A stretch of 64,000 nt of DNA from Rhyzopertha dominica (taxonomy: Eukaryota > Arthropoda > Insecta > Coleoptera > Bostrichidae): assembly GCA_025024175.1 (NCBI GenBank), contig QCXZ01000064.1, forward strand, positions 16,306,001 through 16,370,000, read 5' to 3'. The translations under genes were made by a program, and so were the position numbers. Position 1 is the stretch's first letter. Each line of letters begins with the position of its first letter. The notes under the pieces are model-generated. The model saw nothing but the letters and a program-made list of their open reading frames with translations, had not been told where the DNA came from and ran no database searches. Shown here in pieces: positions 1 to 14,370 of the stretch.

Positions 1-1053
1 TCTGTGATACATCAGTGGTTTGTTCTAGAAGTCAATCTTTTTTTTTTGTTTTTCTGGTTATTTTGTTTTGATATCAAATTATACAGGACAATGAACGTCG
101 CACATCTTCTTTGGACCAGTTACACTAACAGTAATTCAGAGAATTCAAACATCTGACATGAAGACCTGATGCCCTGATGTCAACAGCAAGAAAATATCCA
201 TTGTGTTTAGTATGTGTTTTGCAACAAATCTTGTTTTCATTTTTGAAGCGTCTACATAGTGTTTATGTTTCAGCGCAAATTCCTTTTGATGTTAGTCAAA
301 AAACCACCAACCTACGGATAACCTGCATCGTGCGCGACAGATAATTTTACGTTGATTTTTATGCGCCGCACACGTATGCACTACATTATTAAAATACATT
401 TTTACGGCGCTCTGCACAACGCAAATTTTTACTATTGTGGACCCGGCTTAATACTTAGGCACCTATATTGTGTCTGGCCTGTGCACTTTTTTTCATATGG
501 GGAGCATTTAATTTCATAAATCCCATATTAGTTTAACTTTTAACACGTCTTCTTTATCCAAAATGTTACCTAATAGGATTGTTAATATACAGATAGATAG
601 TAATCTTCAATACGTTCAATGCAAATTAAAGTTAAAAAATCCCTTAATATTAAAAAGCTATGCTTTACCAAAAATTCATAAATTACGAAATAAATATCAA
701 AGTAGGTATAGTCGCAAATGTAAACGCTCCTACCTAATTAGCCAAATTAACAAAATTCGTCTATAAATTGNCAGCGATCTTTGTATGAAACAGTTTTTTA
801 ACATACAGATTTTATTAATAGCCATTGCGTATCGGAACTTTGCAATTTGCATGCCATGATGTGCGGAATCGCGAAAGTCGAAAATGCTCATTTTTCGATG
901 GCTCGTGCAGGTGTACTTACGTATATCGTATATCAATCACGCTGTTATTAGAAGTTGTTTGATCTCCGCGTACAGAGATAAATAAGCAAAATAGGTGTCC
1001 AAGATAAATCCTATAAGGTGAGCACACTATAATATGTATACACAAGGGTTGAA
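1..1053. other. AT-rich intergenic sequence, nothing recognised
   Basis: I see no gene or mobile element here. The stretch is A+T-rich, with poly-T runs and only short open frames. A single undetermined base lies at 771. Around 330-430 there is a somewhat more CpG-rich patch (GCGCGACAG, GCGCCGCACACG, ACGGCGCTCTGCAC), but it has no clear termini or repeats that I can pair. Confidence 0.5.
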
Positions 1054-1206
1054 GTTTCGTCCACTGCTGTGGCGAGCATCTTTAGAGCCGAAGTACCCAG
1101 CGGCGGATGCGGTCCAATAACGCGGCTCTGCCTACCCCGGACAGTCTTTGTTTGCGTCCACGATGAACTCGGCTCTGAACATGCTCACCACAGCAGTGAG
1201 CAAAAC
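1054..1206. repeat. Palindromic element with CTGAA-type hairpin (copy A)
   Basis: Two 38-bp arms, 1054-1091 and 1169-1206, are imperfect inverted repeats of one another, separated by a GC-richer spacer. The right arm reads CTGAACAT, then GCTCAC, a 7-base loop CACAGCA, GTGAGC, then AAAACGT. The 6-bp stem is therefore perfect. The same plan (CTGAAGA plus one base, short hairpin, GAAA and CGT) recurs at 16.7, 30.1 and 47.6 kb. I infer a small non-autonomous repeat family. No target duplication was found. It could be the end of a larger retroelement. Confidence 0.55.
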
Positions 1207-4200
1207 GTAAACGTTTTAATTATATTGTATTGCACATTGAGACAACAATATTGTACATCTAATGCTCATATAGAACGAATTTTTTTCTTATAACTAATTA
1301 GTGATCTCCAGCCAGGAACTTTGCCTTCAGTAGAATTGATAAAGGTAGAATTACCAATCAATCTCTATTTAATATTGCATAATTTTTTGGTTATGCATTA
1401 CCTGATGACTTTTTTCTGGGTAGTACTATAAGTAGCGCAAGATTTTATTCAAAAAGGCGTTGTGAACCCTTAAGCTTTTGTGATACAGTAAACACCTTGG
1501 ATGTGTTAGTACGAATAGTTAGTCACACAACTTGACATTTCTCACCTGCTTCATCTTAATTTAGATGTAGCTCACACTAAGTAACAATATGATCAAATAG
1601 GAGAACTTGTTTCTGAATGGTCTTTCATTTGGTTATTGTATTTAATTAATTGTGTATCGGCCTGTAGGAACTTTTTTGTCTTAATGCCAAGCTTTCGTAA
1701 ATATAAATAATTTTGACAAAAATAAAATTAACGTCAAAATCGTAAAATGACAGACAACTATACATTAAATACAAGTAGGGTGAGATATTCAGAATAGGCA
1801 GGTAGGTAATAATTTAAGATAGAAGGATTGAGAATTTGAAAGAAGAAAGAATACAAGTTGGTATAAGTTTTAAATAAATTACGAGTGTCACTTCCTTTAT
1901 TAATACTATTAATTTGTTGATAAAACGATTACGTATACCTGAAACTGTTTTACGACTATTTACGACTCTTTTACATTCTTTTTATCTGCTACTCAAATGT
2001 CTAGGTGTTTGAGCTATATATACCGATTTACAGTTTCAATTTAACAAATAAACATACGTTAGCTAAACTCGTGATAGGGGATTTTAGATATTAATTTTAA
2101 ACTAACAATTAAAAGTGAAGTTGTCGACCATCCATCGTATAGTCTGGACATAGCAACAGTAATTGCAACAGTACTCATTCGAGAATTAAATGCATTTTTG
2201 GGCGGACAACGGTTTCGTCACCAAGGGTTCCAGTAGGTTATCAAAATGTACTTAACCAAGGTAGCAACACAGTTCCTTCAAGAGGTCATATAAAAGCCGG
2301 GGTGACGAGATGACAACTGTTCTAATTGTTTTGTCAATTTTGTAGAAAAATCGTAAATAATAGAACAATTTTTTATGTAAAAGGATTTTATTTTTATAAC
2401 CCATCGAAGTGTGAAAAAATAGTCCTTGTATCCTAGTTTTAAATTTATGCTAGGAATGAAAGTTTAAATATCTACTAGAGAAAATAGGTTTTATGTGCCA
2501 ATCTACAATTATTATGGGATTTTGATCTTTATTATTTTTATTAAAGTAATCCAACAAGGGTAAAATGTTGTCATGAAAACACTGTGTTGGATGTATAAAA
2601 TGGAGTTATTTAATGAAATGAATGATACTGGGTTTGCGACTAAGTCAGTCTTACTTGTTATATACTGTATTCCTTCACTACTTCGAGCTCAGAGCGCAGT
2701 AGTCATTGTAATATTCTGATGTACAATTCAACTTATTCTTTTGCTTACCCTATGTAAAGCGTAAAATATGGCAATCTTGTTGATTCAACAAATATGAAAT
2801 CTGAATATATGTGCTGTAGGAATCAAATGATAAAAATATGAATATTCATTAATCGATAGCACCTCCGTTTCAGCCAAAAACCTGAAAAAAAAACATAATG
2901 AGAGAAAACATACCTAAATGTCACTTTAACGGTCGCAAATTGTTTAACCATGCAACCTTGCGTGGACATAAAAAATGCATTACTTTTGAGCCTGATTAGT
3001 CTTCTAAAATATGTGAAAACAGATGAATTTCGACACTTGTTTGTAGAAACTTCCACTCCCTAGAAAAATATAACTTGATAATGGTTTTGTAATTATATCG
3101 TAACACCAAAGGTTCAAGTCAAGTATGGAAAGTTCTGTAACTCACTTGGTACATCAGTCATACGGTTGTATGGAAGAAACAATACATTAATTTATAGAGT
3201 ATGTTCATGTTCATGAACTGTAAAGGAAACAAACTGTGGTCTGGCATCTTAGGCGGAAACCACTCGATCAATACTAAACCTTATCTATCACGACATCTTT
3301 TCAAATTATTCTAATAATCCGCGCCTATGATTTATCGTTACGACTGATATGGCTACTCCTAAGTCATAAATTCGACTTAGGACACGCATAACAGTAGCAA
3401 TACCCCTAAATTTTGTAAATACCGAATTATAAGGATCCCTTCTACGTAGGGATGCGGGTTTTACGGTGTGTTTGTTTACATGAACACTTTATTTTATAAT
3501 CTTACTGGAAGCTGTCGCAGGAGCAATTTAGTATGTTCCAGGAATAGCTACGTCTGGTACAAACACGGCTGAGGAATTTGGGAATATTGAGCGTTTTGTA
3601 ATTGTACCCCGAATGTTTTCAGACTGTACTGTTGTAATCCGATTCAACTTGGCGCATTTTACTTTCTAGGATATCTAAAATATTCTATATTCTAACGATG
3701 ACGGTAGATTTCCTCGCAAGAACACATGCATTACTCCCAATTGACATTGATGAAACGTTCTTATATTTCTTATTAAAGTATTTATTTGCAATTCGTTTAA
3801 AGATGTATTAGTTTTTAAATCTTACACTAGAAGTGAATAAAGTGTACAGTCGTCTATTAATTTACCACTCTTCAGCCAGATTTTGGACCCCACCCCGAAA
3901 ATGTACCAGTAGCAACGCTAGATTACACGCTTAAACCGAAAACTAAATGGATCGTAATAAATGTCAGAAATTAGTCACAAGTTACTTCCCGAAATAAATC
4001 GCCGCAGCATTTTTATTTGACGCATAATTTATGATCTCGTTGCCAGCTAGGTGGACTTTTTAATGGACCTTTTTTTGAACCCGTTGGTGTCTGACAGAGC
4101 GCCAATTACTGCTAACCGAGGTTAACTCCCGGCTCGAAACAGATAAGATCTCAATCTGTCGTCTATACGCCCATGTACCTAACTTAGTGATATTGTCGAT

Positions 4201-4734
4201 AAGGACAGGTCTCTGTAGCTCCAGCTTGTATGAATGTGATATTTCTGATGAAAGGGTTCTCAATCTCAATCTCAGTGCTATGTTGTTTTTAACCATTTTG
4301 GTAGTAACAACTGAATGTAGTCCTCACACGTTGTGTGTTTGCACTTTCCAGGTCTTATATATGCACTACAAAAAATTAATCAAATATTACCAAGTTGAAA
4401 GTTAAAATACTCTCACAGCTAAAAGCAGACAGAAAATTCTTTTACTTGTTCGGTACGCCGTCACCTAGCAAAAGACGATGTTCCATTATACGTTAAAATT
4501 TATGTTGCAAATAATAATCGAAATTTATATATATAATTTGCTATATATGTATACTATTTCGTAATTATTAGAGCAACCGTGGAGATACAGAAGGAATAAT
4601 TGTTATTCTGAAGGAACGAGAAGTACAGTAGGATCAGTTCGAAACTGCAAAATCTCGTGACTTTATCTTAATGAAAATCTGATGCTTTTAGGTTCAGTGT
4701 GCAAGCTCGTATGCTGGTGAAATTTACCAAGCTG
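1207..4734. other. Intergenic sequence with a TATA-like site and a small hairpin
   Basis: No gene is supported in these 3.5 kb. Two small items stand out. A good TATA-box match, TATAAAAG flanked by GC, lies at 2289-2296. A perfect 9-bp stem with an 8-base loop (TCCTAAGTC / GACTTAGGA) lies at 3357-3382. A run of TATA dinucleotides lies near 4525-4555. The short overlapping frames at 4060-4405 occur on both strands and look like chance. Confidence 0.45.
2289..2296 (+). promoter_or_regulatory. TATA-box-like motif TATAAAAG
   Basis: The motif is a full match to the metazoan TATA consensus. It is followed by GCCGGGGTGACG, a GC-rich context common at core promoters. I see no open frame, strong initiator or splice donor downstream that would make it a convincing promoter. 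A single 8-mer like this will occur by chance in AT-rich DNA. Confidence 0.2.
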
Positions 4735-5597
4735 CAGTGATGGGCGTTTAAGCGTAAATTATAATTTTCTACGTTACACGCGTAGAAAATGTAGATTTAG
4801 CATTTTGGCGTAGATTTTTAGTAAAAAATTCAAGTAGGTACGCGATAAACCTGAACGGAAACCATTTTGTTTCTAATTTCTCTGTTTTGCTAGCTTCTTT
4901 ATGCTTCGATTTCCTTTTTATGATAATTTTCTTTGGAACATAAAAGACAAAGCATTATGTTTTCCTTCCACGATTATATTAAGTACATTCTTAAGTAGCC
5001 TATTTTCACATGATATCAAATTAGAACAGCATGTTTCATATGCAAGTTGAAAGGTATCTACTGTAATCAACTATAACCTGTTACTTGCTTCTTTAGATCA
5101 ATGTACCTAGTTCAGTATACATATACAGGACAATCAAACTGACCTGCAATTAAAAACGTTTGGTGAAAAAACAAGAGTGGCATATAAAATTGGCCATTTA
5201 TTTCCGTTTATAGAGAATAAAGATGATAAAATTCAAAATGGGCCAAAGTGCTGTTATACAGCACACTTAACCTGCTTACTCAGGTCTTCTGGCTATAATT
5301 GACGTATACCCAAACAAGTTATTGTTATTTAAACATTTATCTGGTCTAGTATTTTGTTTAATTAAGAATAAATATTATAAAATAATTATAAAATACAAAA
5401 TAATATTGGCATTTGAGGCGTTTTGAGTAGTACTGATGATGAACATCAGAACACCACTAAAAAAATTATGTATTTCTAGAATTCTGTTTGTCTACACAAT
5501 GCTGTTTTCTACAGTAGACTTTTAAGGTAGAATATTACATAGTTTACGCGTAGATAATAGCGTAATTTACATGGCGTATTCTACGCGCCCATCACTG
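4735..5597. mobile_element. Non-autonomous hAT-type transposon, 863 bp
   Basis: The element starts CAGTGATGGGCG and ends with the inverse, CGCCCATCACTG, so it has terminal inverted repeats of about 12 bp. It is flanked by 8-bp duplications ccaagctg (4727-4734) and tcaagctg (5598-5605), which match at 7 of 8 positions. Short terminal repeats beginning CAGTG with an 8-bp target duplication are the hallmark of the hAT superfamily. Near both ends there are repeated TCTACG and GCGTAGA motifs, plausible transposase binding sites. There is no transposase frame inside, so it must have moved with enzyme supplied in trans. The single mismatch between the duplications suggests the insertion is not recent. 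Confidence 0.85.
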
Positions 5598-5782
5598 TCA
5601 AGCTGTCATAAGTTCATCGTAGCTTCATAAACAGGAGCTACGATAAATGTTAACCTGATTTACACAATCCACAAAATCTAACAGAACGTATTAATTAGGA
5701 AATTAGTCACCCTTAAGCCTCCAATGTCCACCAAAAGGTTCGAAATAAGGGGTTGTGGTACTTTTCCCGCTAGCTTTTGTAT

Positions 5783-5844
5783 ATAATAATAATAACAATA
5801 AAAACAACAACAACAACAACAACAACAACAGCAACAGCAACAGC

Positions 5845-5880
<36 letters not shown>

Positions 5881-5884
5881 ATTA
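5783..5884. repeat. CAA/ATA trinucleotide microsatellite
   Basis: Roughly 100 bp of AAT and CAA units with three interspersed CAG units (near 5830-5845). It produces artefactual poly-Thr and poly-Leu open frames on the two strands, which should not be taken as genes. Confidence 0.95.
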
Positions 5885-8800
5885 ACAAGCATGCAAGGTT
5901 ATCTTACATTAAAAATAAAAATAATTTGCTATAGACACATTGAACACACAATACACACACACAGATGTTTACTATAGAATTATGCTACATGTAACAGACA
6001 AGATGTCATACCTACCACTTGTAGAGTTCACCAAATGCAACACTGCAACATACAAAATGTACAGTTTTCGAGAAGTAAGCGTTAAATCAAAAAATGGTCC
6101 TCTGCAGCGGTCCCCGTCATTTTAAATATCATTGAAACAAAGACCTAAAAGACTGCTATTTCTGTGCCTTGTCCTAAAACAGATTTATTACTTTTATTGA
6201 AATAAGTGAATCATTTGCAGCATAATGTTATACAAACCGCGTTCAGTTCATCTTATTCAAGGCTGTTGCTATATCAACCGTTTTCCAGAAATATGCGCTT
6301 TTCTGATATTTTTTATTAATATTGCTTTAACAGATATGCCTTAACCAGTAAATGTTTTATGCACTCCGGAAGGAAATTTCATTTTAGTTATTAGTTTTTC
6401 TTGTATCTAATATTCCATATTAATTGTGAACTGAATTTAACCTGTGTATTGCAAGTTAAATCTAGTTATACAAGCGGATTGACCGACACGAGGTAATACG
6501 CAGTCGTATTCAGCTAGTTCTTTATATTTATGCTTATTGAATACTGTTTCCGCATTCTACTTTTACCCATTGTGCGTTCAACTTTAAGCAATATATGTCT
6601 GCGGAATTTATCTTTAAACAGCAGAAATTCAAACTTCTAAAAGAAGTATTTGAAATGTATATCAGAACCTGTCTGCAGTCTGCAGAGTCTATCAGGGTTG
6701 GCAGAAATTTAATATTCCCGACCGCGCCACGCCGAAACAATCTTTTGCATATTAAGCACATACATTTTTGACCTCGCTCTGTTTTTCAAACTTTAGTTTT
6801 CCTATCTGAACGGAATGCCGTATTCCTTCGACTGTCAGTGACACTCTAATTCAAGTTTAAGATTTCCGAGTTTATTGTGAGAACTTCCGTATCAGCTTTT
6901 CGATTTGCAGTGGATGCGGCACACGTTCTCAAATAAAATTTAAATCGCACGAGATGTCCTCTTTGCAAAACGGCGATTTTTACGTTTCCGACAAATAACC
7001 GATCGATCTAAAAGGGGCATATGTGAACTGATATTTTCGCGTAGTCTTCTATATTTACTGTTTGCATTGTTGAAAGTAGAAATGGGTTTCGTGGAAGTAA
7101 CGTGAACGTTGTTGTAACCGTAAATGACACAAAAGAAAAGTTTTGTTTGTAGTTATAATAAGGTATTTGAAAGCTTTAAGCGACTGAAATTATCAGCTTA
7201 AGCTAGTGTTATTAAAAATAAATAAAGTGTGATTTTATTAGGCGGATAATTATTATAATTGTGCTAATTTAATGTTTTCTTTGTAAAACAAACACATCGG
7301 CAACAGAGATATGAACAGACTGACGATGTGTTGTGATAACCTGGTATTTCCCACGTATAATCGGTTAAAAGCTTCCAAATGGTGTCGTGTGTATTCATGA
7401 CTACCAAAATCGAATAATAATGTGTTCGCTACTAAATAATTAACTTTCTTTATTATTGGTTCGTTGATGGTAAGGCTTCGTGATAAAATTTTACTAAATG
7501 ACTCGAATTCTTACGACTTTGTTGCACATAATAAGTAACTATATTTTCTTTGAATATTAGTGTATCCAGTTTTTGCTTTTTGAAATATCATTCTTCTTCT
7601 AAAAGTACTTTATCTTAACAGAATATAAAAACACCTAAACGTAAATAATTTGTATTACTAACAACTTTCATATTGTGCTGTTGCTATAATACAATTCACT
7701 TAATCCTTATAATTGAGGAACTATTAAAACAAATACAATGTTGAGTTGCATACATGATGTTTGAAATTATTTGTCCCTTTCTTATGAAATATGCTTGGCT
7801 GTATTTTCACACAAAGGATCATTCTTTAGCTATAACGAAGAAATACAGAGCTAAAACATTAGGACGTTTCAAAAACATTTTAGACTTTGCGATAATGTGT
7901 GTATTGAACAGCTGAGTGCTATTGAGATGCCGTTATCGGTTTTGTTAATTTGTACACTAGCTTTCAGTAGGCACAAGAAGGAATGAATCTGCAACGGTAC
8001 AAAAAAGTAGATACTACATGGTTGTGCGATCATGTAGATTGAGTATGTGATGGCCTGTTTTGTTTATCAGTATGTTTAATAGTCCTTATTAAGAGTATTT
8101 GATAGTTCTGCTTGGTTATTGATTTAGTTTTTTTTCTTAAATAGTTCCCGCAGCAAGAGGCCCAATCCCTTTTAGAGGCCGAGCACTCACCAATNTTGTA
8201 TGTGTTTATTCATTTACATTATATAATATTTGTTAAGTGCTAAATATCATCATCATTGTCGGGCAGAAAAAAATATCTAAAATGACATTGCTCATAAAGG
8301 ACTCTTGCCATTGAACTACATTTTGGTAAATCCAAGGACAACGTTACCTAGGCGAGTGTTTCTTTGCATCTAGTAGATATTCCATTGGTTTCCATGGTTG
8401 TTCGAATGTTAAACGTCATAACACGAATCTTTTGTAAGTGTAGTCACCAGATCTCTACCATTCTAGTAGCAGTTAACATTTGATGGTTTCTTTTTGGATC
8501 AAGCCATTCGTGGATATCGTGGAAGTAGTTGAGCTGCGCACATTCATTATTTTAAGGTATATAATTGTCATGGTATCGCTAATCCACGTTAGGCCTTTTT
8601 GATCATTTTAGACTGTTTTTTTTTTTTATTTTCTTTATCCTACCTTCCTAATGGGCTGTCCATTGTTTATACTCTTCGTTACGCTCAAATTGTAAATATA
8701 CAGTATCTTTGGGAACCATGGAAGAGCTATTCTGTCTTTTGCATTGTATTTGCATCGACAGAGGTGGGTAGAGCGCCAAGAGGGTCTTGCCAGCTATTTA

Positions 8801-11800
8801 ACAGCAGCTGTATATAACCTAGCACTTCGAAAAAAAGATAAGAATTTAACATTTATTATCGTTTCTTCATACATGCTTGTTCATTTATACTTACCGTTTG
8901 TTTTGTAATTGAATAAATTCGCATTGATGTATTGTGGTCTTAGCTACAATTTAAAGATAACACTTTTGTCTAAGCTTCGTACATGTATAGCTTTCTAGTG
9001 CCAAAGTGATTTGTACACTGTGTGTCTCTTTGAATTAAAAATTGTAGTAAATGGCAATTAATATTCATTATTAACTTATAATTAACAAACTTGAGTGAAG
9101 CAGTAAGCTTTATTTAGTTCTCTAACATGTCGTATTTCCTCTTTTATGTGTATATCAGTTGCTGAACGGTTGTGACGAAAAGGTCTGAAGCCCCTGTCCT
9201 AGTGGGTGCCGTTTAGAAACCCATGGCTTTTCTTTTGATAATAATTTAGAGTTGCCACTCCTTCATTAAATTTTGTTATTTTTAGTTTTATCCCTTTTTA
9301 CTGCGCGACACGGCGGCCACCACAAAATGGTTCGGTGTCTCGTAGAACTGCATCACAGTAAAATAAATATATGTACTCCGACCGGGCATCGAATAACAAT
9401 CGCTTTATTTAACATCCATAATTCGATTTCCAATTTTCACTATCGGTACAAAATTGGCGGTGCCCATAATTTATTTTTAAAACTTTTAAACTCTAGCCAA
9501 CCAACTATGTAGCTGCTATGGCAAACGCAACCGAAATTTTACCTTGCATTGTTTAATTTTTTAGATAATTCCATTAGCATTGTGTTGAATATTAAGGAGT
9601 AGTACTTTTCGTGTAGATATTTTTATTACTATTATTGTTTGAAAACATATATCTAGGAAAGAATAGCAGCAACTGTGGAAATGTATTTTTACAACTCTTC
9701 GGCTAACACGTTATTTATTTTAGGAGCAAATATAAAACTGCATGAAGAAAAGTATTGCCTAAATATTTGGGTAATTAATGTAAATATTTTGAATTAAGCA
9801 ACAAGCATAGCACTGATAAAATACAATCCAAAGCTGGTTCAATTATGCCTAAAAAATTAACATTTGGTGTTAAACCGTTATACAATCTGTATTGGCCAAG
9901 AAGCTAGTAAGTTTATTTCTATAAATTATAGATTTTATCTGGATTGGAAGGGCCATCTCATCTTTTTGCTTTAGATTTTCTTTGCTCCTTCAGTGCAATG
10001 CCAACAAGTAGGTAGATAACGTTTGTTCTTCAGATAATGGAGAGTGCGGTGCGGAATTATAAATCCGTGGTATATAAAAAACAGCGGAGAGATTCGCGCA
10101 ATAATGTAATTACTTACTGTGATTCTCTGAACCTAATCTGTGGTTCTCTCCCGAACCAAGAAAATATCGTCTGGAGTTGTAAGCCAGAAACTGATGTCGC
10201 AAGCATCAAATCAAAATAAACCAATCACTTTTCTTATATTGACACAATTTATGTCCGCAGATTACTTAGACGTAAAATTATAAAGATAAGAAAATCAAAT
10301 GACCAAAAAAATACACTGTGACAGAAAATACAGGTTTTTTTTGTTACTATTTATATTGTTCATTGCAAACATTATTACAACTTGGCAATGTTAATCATTC
10401 TTAACTTTATCCGACTGAGTCAACAGTACGAAACACGTCCAAGTAAATCTGTAATACCTACCGCCCAACGAACATCATTCGCATTGCTCCAACAAGTTGG
10501 TAATTGTAATAAAAGTATGAAACTTGGACACATTCTGGCTGCCGTCTGGTTCTCTAAATTATGTTTGCAGATCATAATGGTTAGTTTGACGCGAACTGGA
10601 ATTGGTCAATGTTTTGGAAAAGAAAGAATTCTAATAAAAGGGAAGTCGCTTTCGGGCCAGTGAACCGCTTGGTCCGTTTCCTGTAAGTGATTACAAAGAA
10701 AATGGAGCTGTTACAGCGGAATGGCGAGGACCACAGCGNGTTTTATTTTTGCCTTTTGCGATCGACTTCGGAAGCTCCAAGTCAGTCTAGTGCTTTCATT
10801 TACTTTGCAATTGCAATCGAATTATGAGAATGCGGTGTAGTTATAACGTTAAGTATGCTTGCGGGCAGCAATGATGAAAACGACCGGAGAAATTTCGGAA
10901 ACCATGGGTGTATAGTTCATTTAATGGAAAAGACGTATATTTGAGATTTATAAGGGCAGTTCCAGAATTGCAGCACAATAATAGATTGCGGTTATAATTA
11001 GTCTTTAAGGTGAAAATTATTTTAAATTGACAAAGTTAATTAATAATGTACATTTTCAATCAAAAAGCCAATGTTTTCGTAAGTTGACCTAGAAGGGTAA
11101 TACTTATTGCTACAACATATAAGTATTCCATTTTTGACAAAGCTTAGAATTATCTGTTCAACAAGTGGTTAGGGATAAAAACCTATATTTTTCAAATTAG
11201 CGGCATGAGCGGTTTAAATTGCAAATTAAAAATGGCGGCAATGACGATGTCAATGACCTAACACTGTGCATTTCCACTTAACGAATACTTTACAATGCCT
11301 CACACTCCATTAAATTAAAAGATATCACTATTTTTTAATATGAAAATGAAAAAGAAACTGATTATATGGAACCATTTTTATCAAATACTTGCACTGATTA
11401 TCTTCCAAAGAGCAGAATATGTAGTTTTATTGTTTCTTACATAGTATCAGTGAGATACACCTTCAATCCAAATTCCAAAGTTTAAGCTGAAAATAGAATT
11501 CGATTATGCCTTGTAAAACAAACAAACATTTTTCGTTCACGGGGCACATGGTTTCAATGATTACTACAATTTTCCAAGGGTCGTCTATATGAAAGAGTTT
11601 GATGATTTTTAACTTAGGTGAAGTTTTCCCAGTTTTTACATTACGTGCGGTTTGTTATAATACCCGTGAGTTATTTCAATGTAAGAAACGGCGTACTATT
11701 CAGAAATGTAAATTTAATTTCTAACAAAGCATTTACACGTGATGCTGAGGTTATGGCGACATTGTTTCGCATAACAACAACATTGTAATGGTGTGTAAAA

Positions 11801-14120
11801 CAAAACAAGACTGTCACATTTACTTTGTCCTGCATAACTCCAACAATTAGGAATTTGGTACAATCGCTGCGAATACTGAAAGACAACAACAAACAATACG
11901 TGCTAATGCAGGACATTGGTATTTCTAATTAGCGAATCTAATCCGAGGGACTTATTTCAGTTGAAAGTAAAAACAAATTGATAGTGGGACTGAAGTGCAT
12001 GAATAATACTACGAACGCTTTGTCTATAAAGTCATGAGTTAGCTACATCTGAGTCATTAAAGTGACAAAATTAGTATAGTCGGTATTTAACCATTTAACT
12101 GCATTTGCAACTATGATAGGCCATGTAATTCTGCTGATTTTGTAATGTATTTAATCTTCCTTTAGGACTTCAAGCCCTTGGCTTTTGTTTATTTACCATT
12201 TGTTGTTATAACAATTGTATTTCCATTCCTATAACCACCGTCTTCGTTTTATATGTTTTTTTTTGTGACGGGTTATTTTCATTTTTGGCGCTTCACTTGG
12301 AAAACACTTACATTACTATTGTAACCCAGCTGAGTAAACTAAAATCGGCAATTGATAGTTACGGGTGGTCCAAACCTAACCCTGAAGCGTCGTGATTAAA
12401 ATGTTAATAGTGATAATTTGGTCAAAGTAAATATGTGCTCAAATATTTTTTCTGTCTGAACGTTGTTAAAAATTGTTTAATTCATATTTACTGATTGAAG
12501 CGATTAAAACCTTAATACAGATTGAAAGTGGATGAGCCGCAACCAAAGTTATACAGATTGTGTTACAGATCAGATTAATGTATAAAAGAAATAATGGAGT
12601 AATGGAGTATATTTAAGCGAGCTAGACTTCATATAAACGGAAATCTGTACAATTTTATAGTTTACGACCATTGCTCTGCATTAAATTCGTAATGGCTAGG
12701 AAGGTTCGAACATTTATTGGGTCTGCTATAAATAGGACGTCTATTTAAGTTTAATGCTCTATTGACTGTTTGCGTTTACTATGATACTGTTCGTAGATGC
12801 GGTATGTTTCAACGAACCACTATTGGGTCATTAGAACTATATTTGTGCCATTAAACTCCTATGTCTGATTTTAGGACCAAGGCCACTATTATCTAATTCT
12901 TTGACAGCTAGTTTTAGTTACATGAACTATAAGATTACGTTACTAACTGAAAAAAATTCCATGGGGTTAGGGCGAAGGCACAATTTAGAAAGAAATGCAG
13001 TCGTCGTGCGGTTATTGCTAATAATGTGAATGGTATTGGTTGACAGGGTGGGTACAAGTATTTATTATTTCCTTCTGGTGATTATTCCTCAAACTCATGA
13101 GGAGGCGTTATTTTAGCATTTATCACTTAGTTGTAAATTATTTGTGATAAGTCTGATCAGAATTGGGTAATTTTTCTACTTTACATGCATAAAAGCCTGT
13201 AAAATATGTAGAAAACAGTAGATTATGTACAATGGATAAAGTAGAAAACTTTCTGTACGTGAACATAATAACATATAATATATTCAGAAAACTTCCTATT
13301 TTTCAACTTTTGTACACTTTTACCGTGCGTAACTGCTATTGTATACATTGTATATAACTTGTATTTGACATAATAATATTCGTCATAAATTTCTACTCAC
13401 CCGTCCCTGGGTCAATAGTTGCAAACCTTTAATGGACAGCTTCAGCATTTTGTGGAGGTGCCTGTCAGGCCTATTCGGCCGTACTATTCGAATTGGTGTT
13501 AATCTGTAGTGTAAAAATTTTCTTCGCTTTTATTAAAAAATTACATATATAGGTGAGATCGGTCAAGCATGACGTGTCCCTGCTACTTATACGAGGACAA
13601 TATAATCAATGTCCTGGCGTATGTGGAAGCTGACCATTAGGGAGATATCAAGACACTTAGGCTTGTCTAGATGGAGTGTTAAAAATACTTTAAGAACACA
13701 AGTACCGCGCATATCATGTAGTCATAGTCAATGGTTGCTGGATTTGCTGGATACTCTATAATATAAGTTCTATGGGCCTATTAAGCTACTTTTGCTAATT
13801 CAGAAAGCACTTTTATTTATGGGGAAACCACCAACTATCCCAAATGACGTAAATTAGAGAAATCGGAATGCCACCCGGAACTGAAAGCGTCTACACTTCC
13901 TATATAAAAATAAGGATCAAGTGTACTCAAAGTAAAAGCCAGCATATTGAACCCTTATAAAAGTTTAATTGTTCATAAATTAATATAGTTTAATTTCCTA
14001 ATATTTTAATTTGTAAAATTCCTGAATTGCTTTGGTTTATAAACTAATAACTAAAAAAACAGTCGAGTGATATGTATCATAATACCTAGAAGTTATTAGC
14101 TTGCTCTTTTGAGCTACAAT
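5885..14120. other. Long gene-free stretch
   Basis: I find no protein-coding gene, RNA gene or bounded mobile element across these 8 kb. The longest frames, such as one of 93 codons at 10382-10663, have no recognisable motif and no coding-like context. About 6700-7130 is richer in CpG and in non-repetitive words than its surroundings and could be a regulatory element, but no clear motif cluster decides it. Undetermined single bases lie at 8195 and 10739. GTAGAAAA words at 13150-13250 resemble the subterminal words of the hAT element at 4.7 kb. Confidence 0.4.
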
Positions 14121-14197
14121 AATATGCTATATTAGTGCTGACGTAGTGACGGCCATTTTTCTGCGGTACGTCAAAGTCCTGGATCCTGGCAAAACGA

Positions 14198-14345
14198 GTT
14201 GTCATAACGTACGTAATGGACCTCAGTGTAGGGTGCAATTTTGTGATTTCAAAAGAATATTTAGAAGTGTTACTGTGCTTATCTGAGTAGCTTACACTCC
14301 TTCGTTTTGCTTCACAAGTATTGCAAACAGAAATTACATTTAGTT
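14198..14345 (+). repeat. Direct repeat unit 1 inside the foldback element
   Basis: This unit begins GTTGTCATAACG and ends ACATTTAGTT. It is homologous along most of its length to the next unit, sharing GTGTTACTGTG and TGAGTAGCT words, and is about 15 bp longer. Confidence 0.6.
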
Positions 14346-14370
14346 TAGATCCCGGGTTAAAACAAACGAA

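Noticed and set aside
5703..5977. Poly-Leu and poly-Thr open frames
   Set aside because: They are translations of the CAA microsatellite on the two strands.
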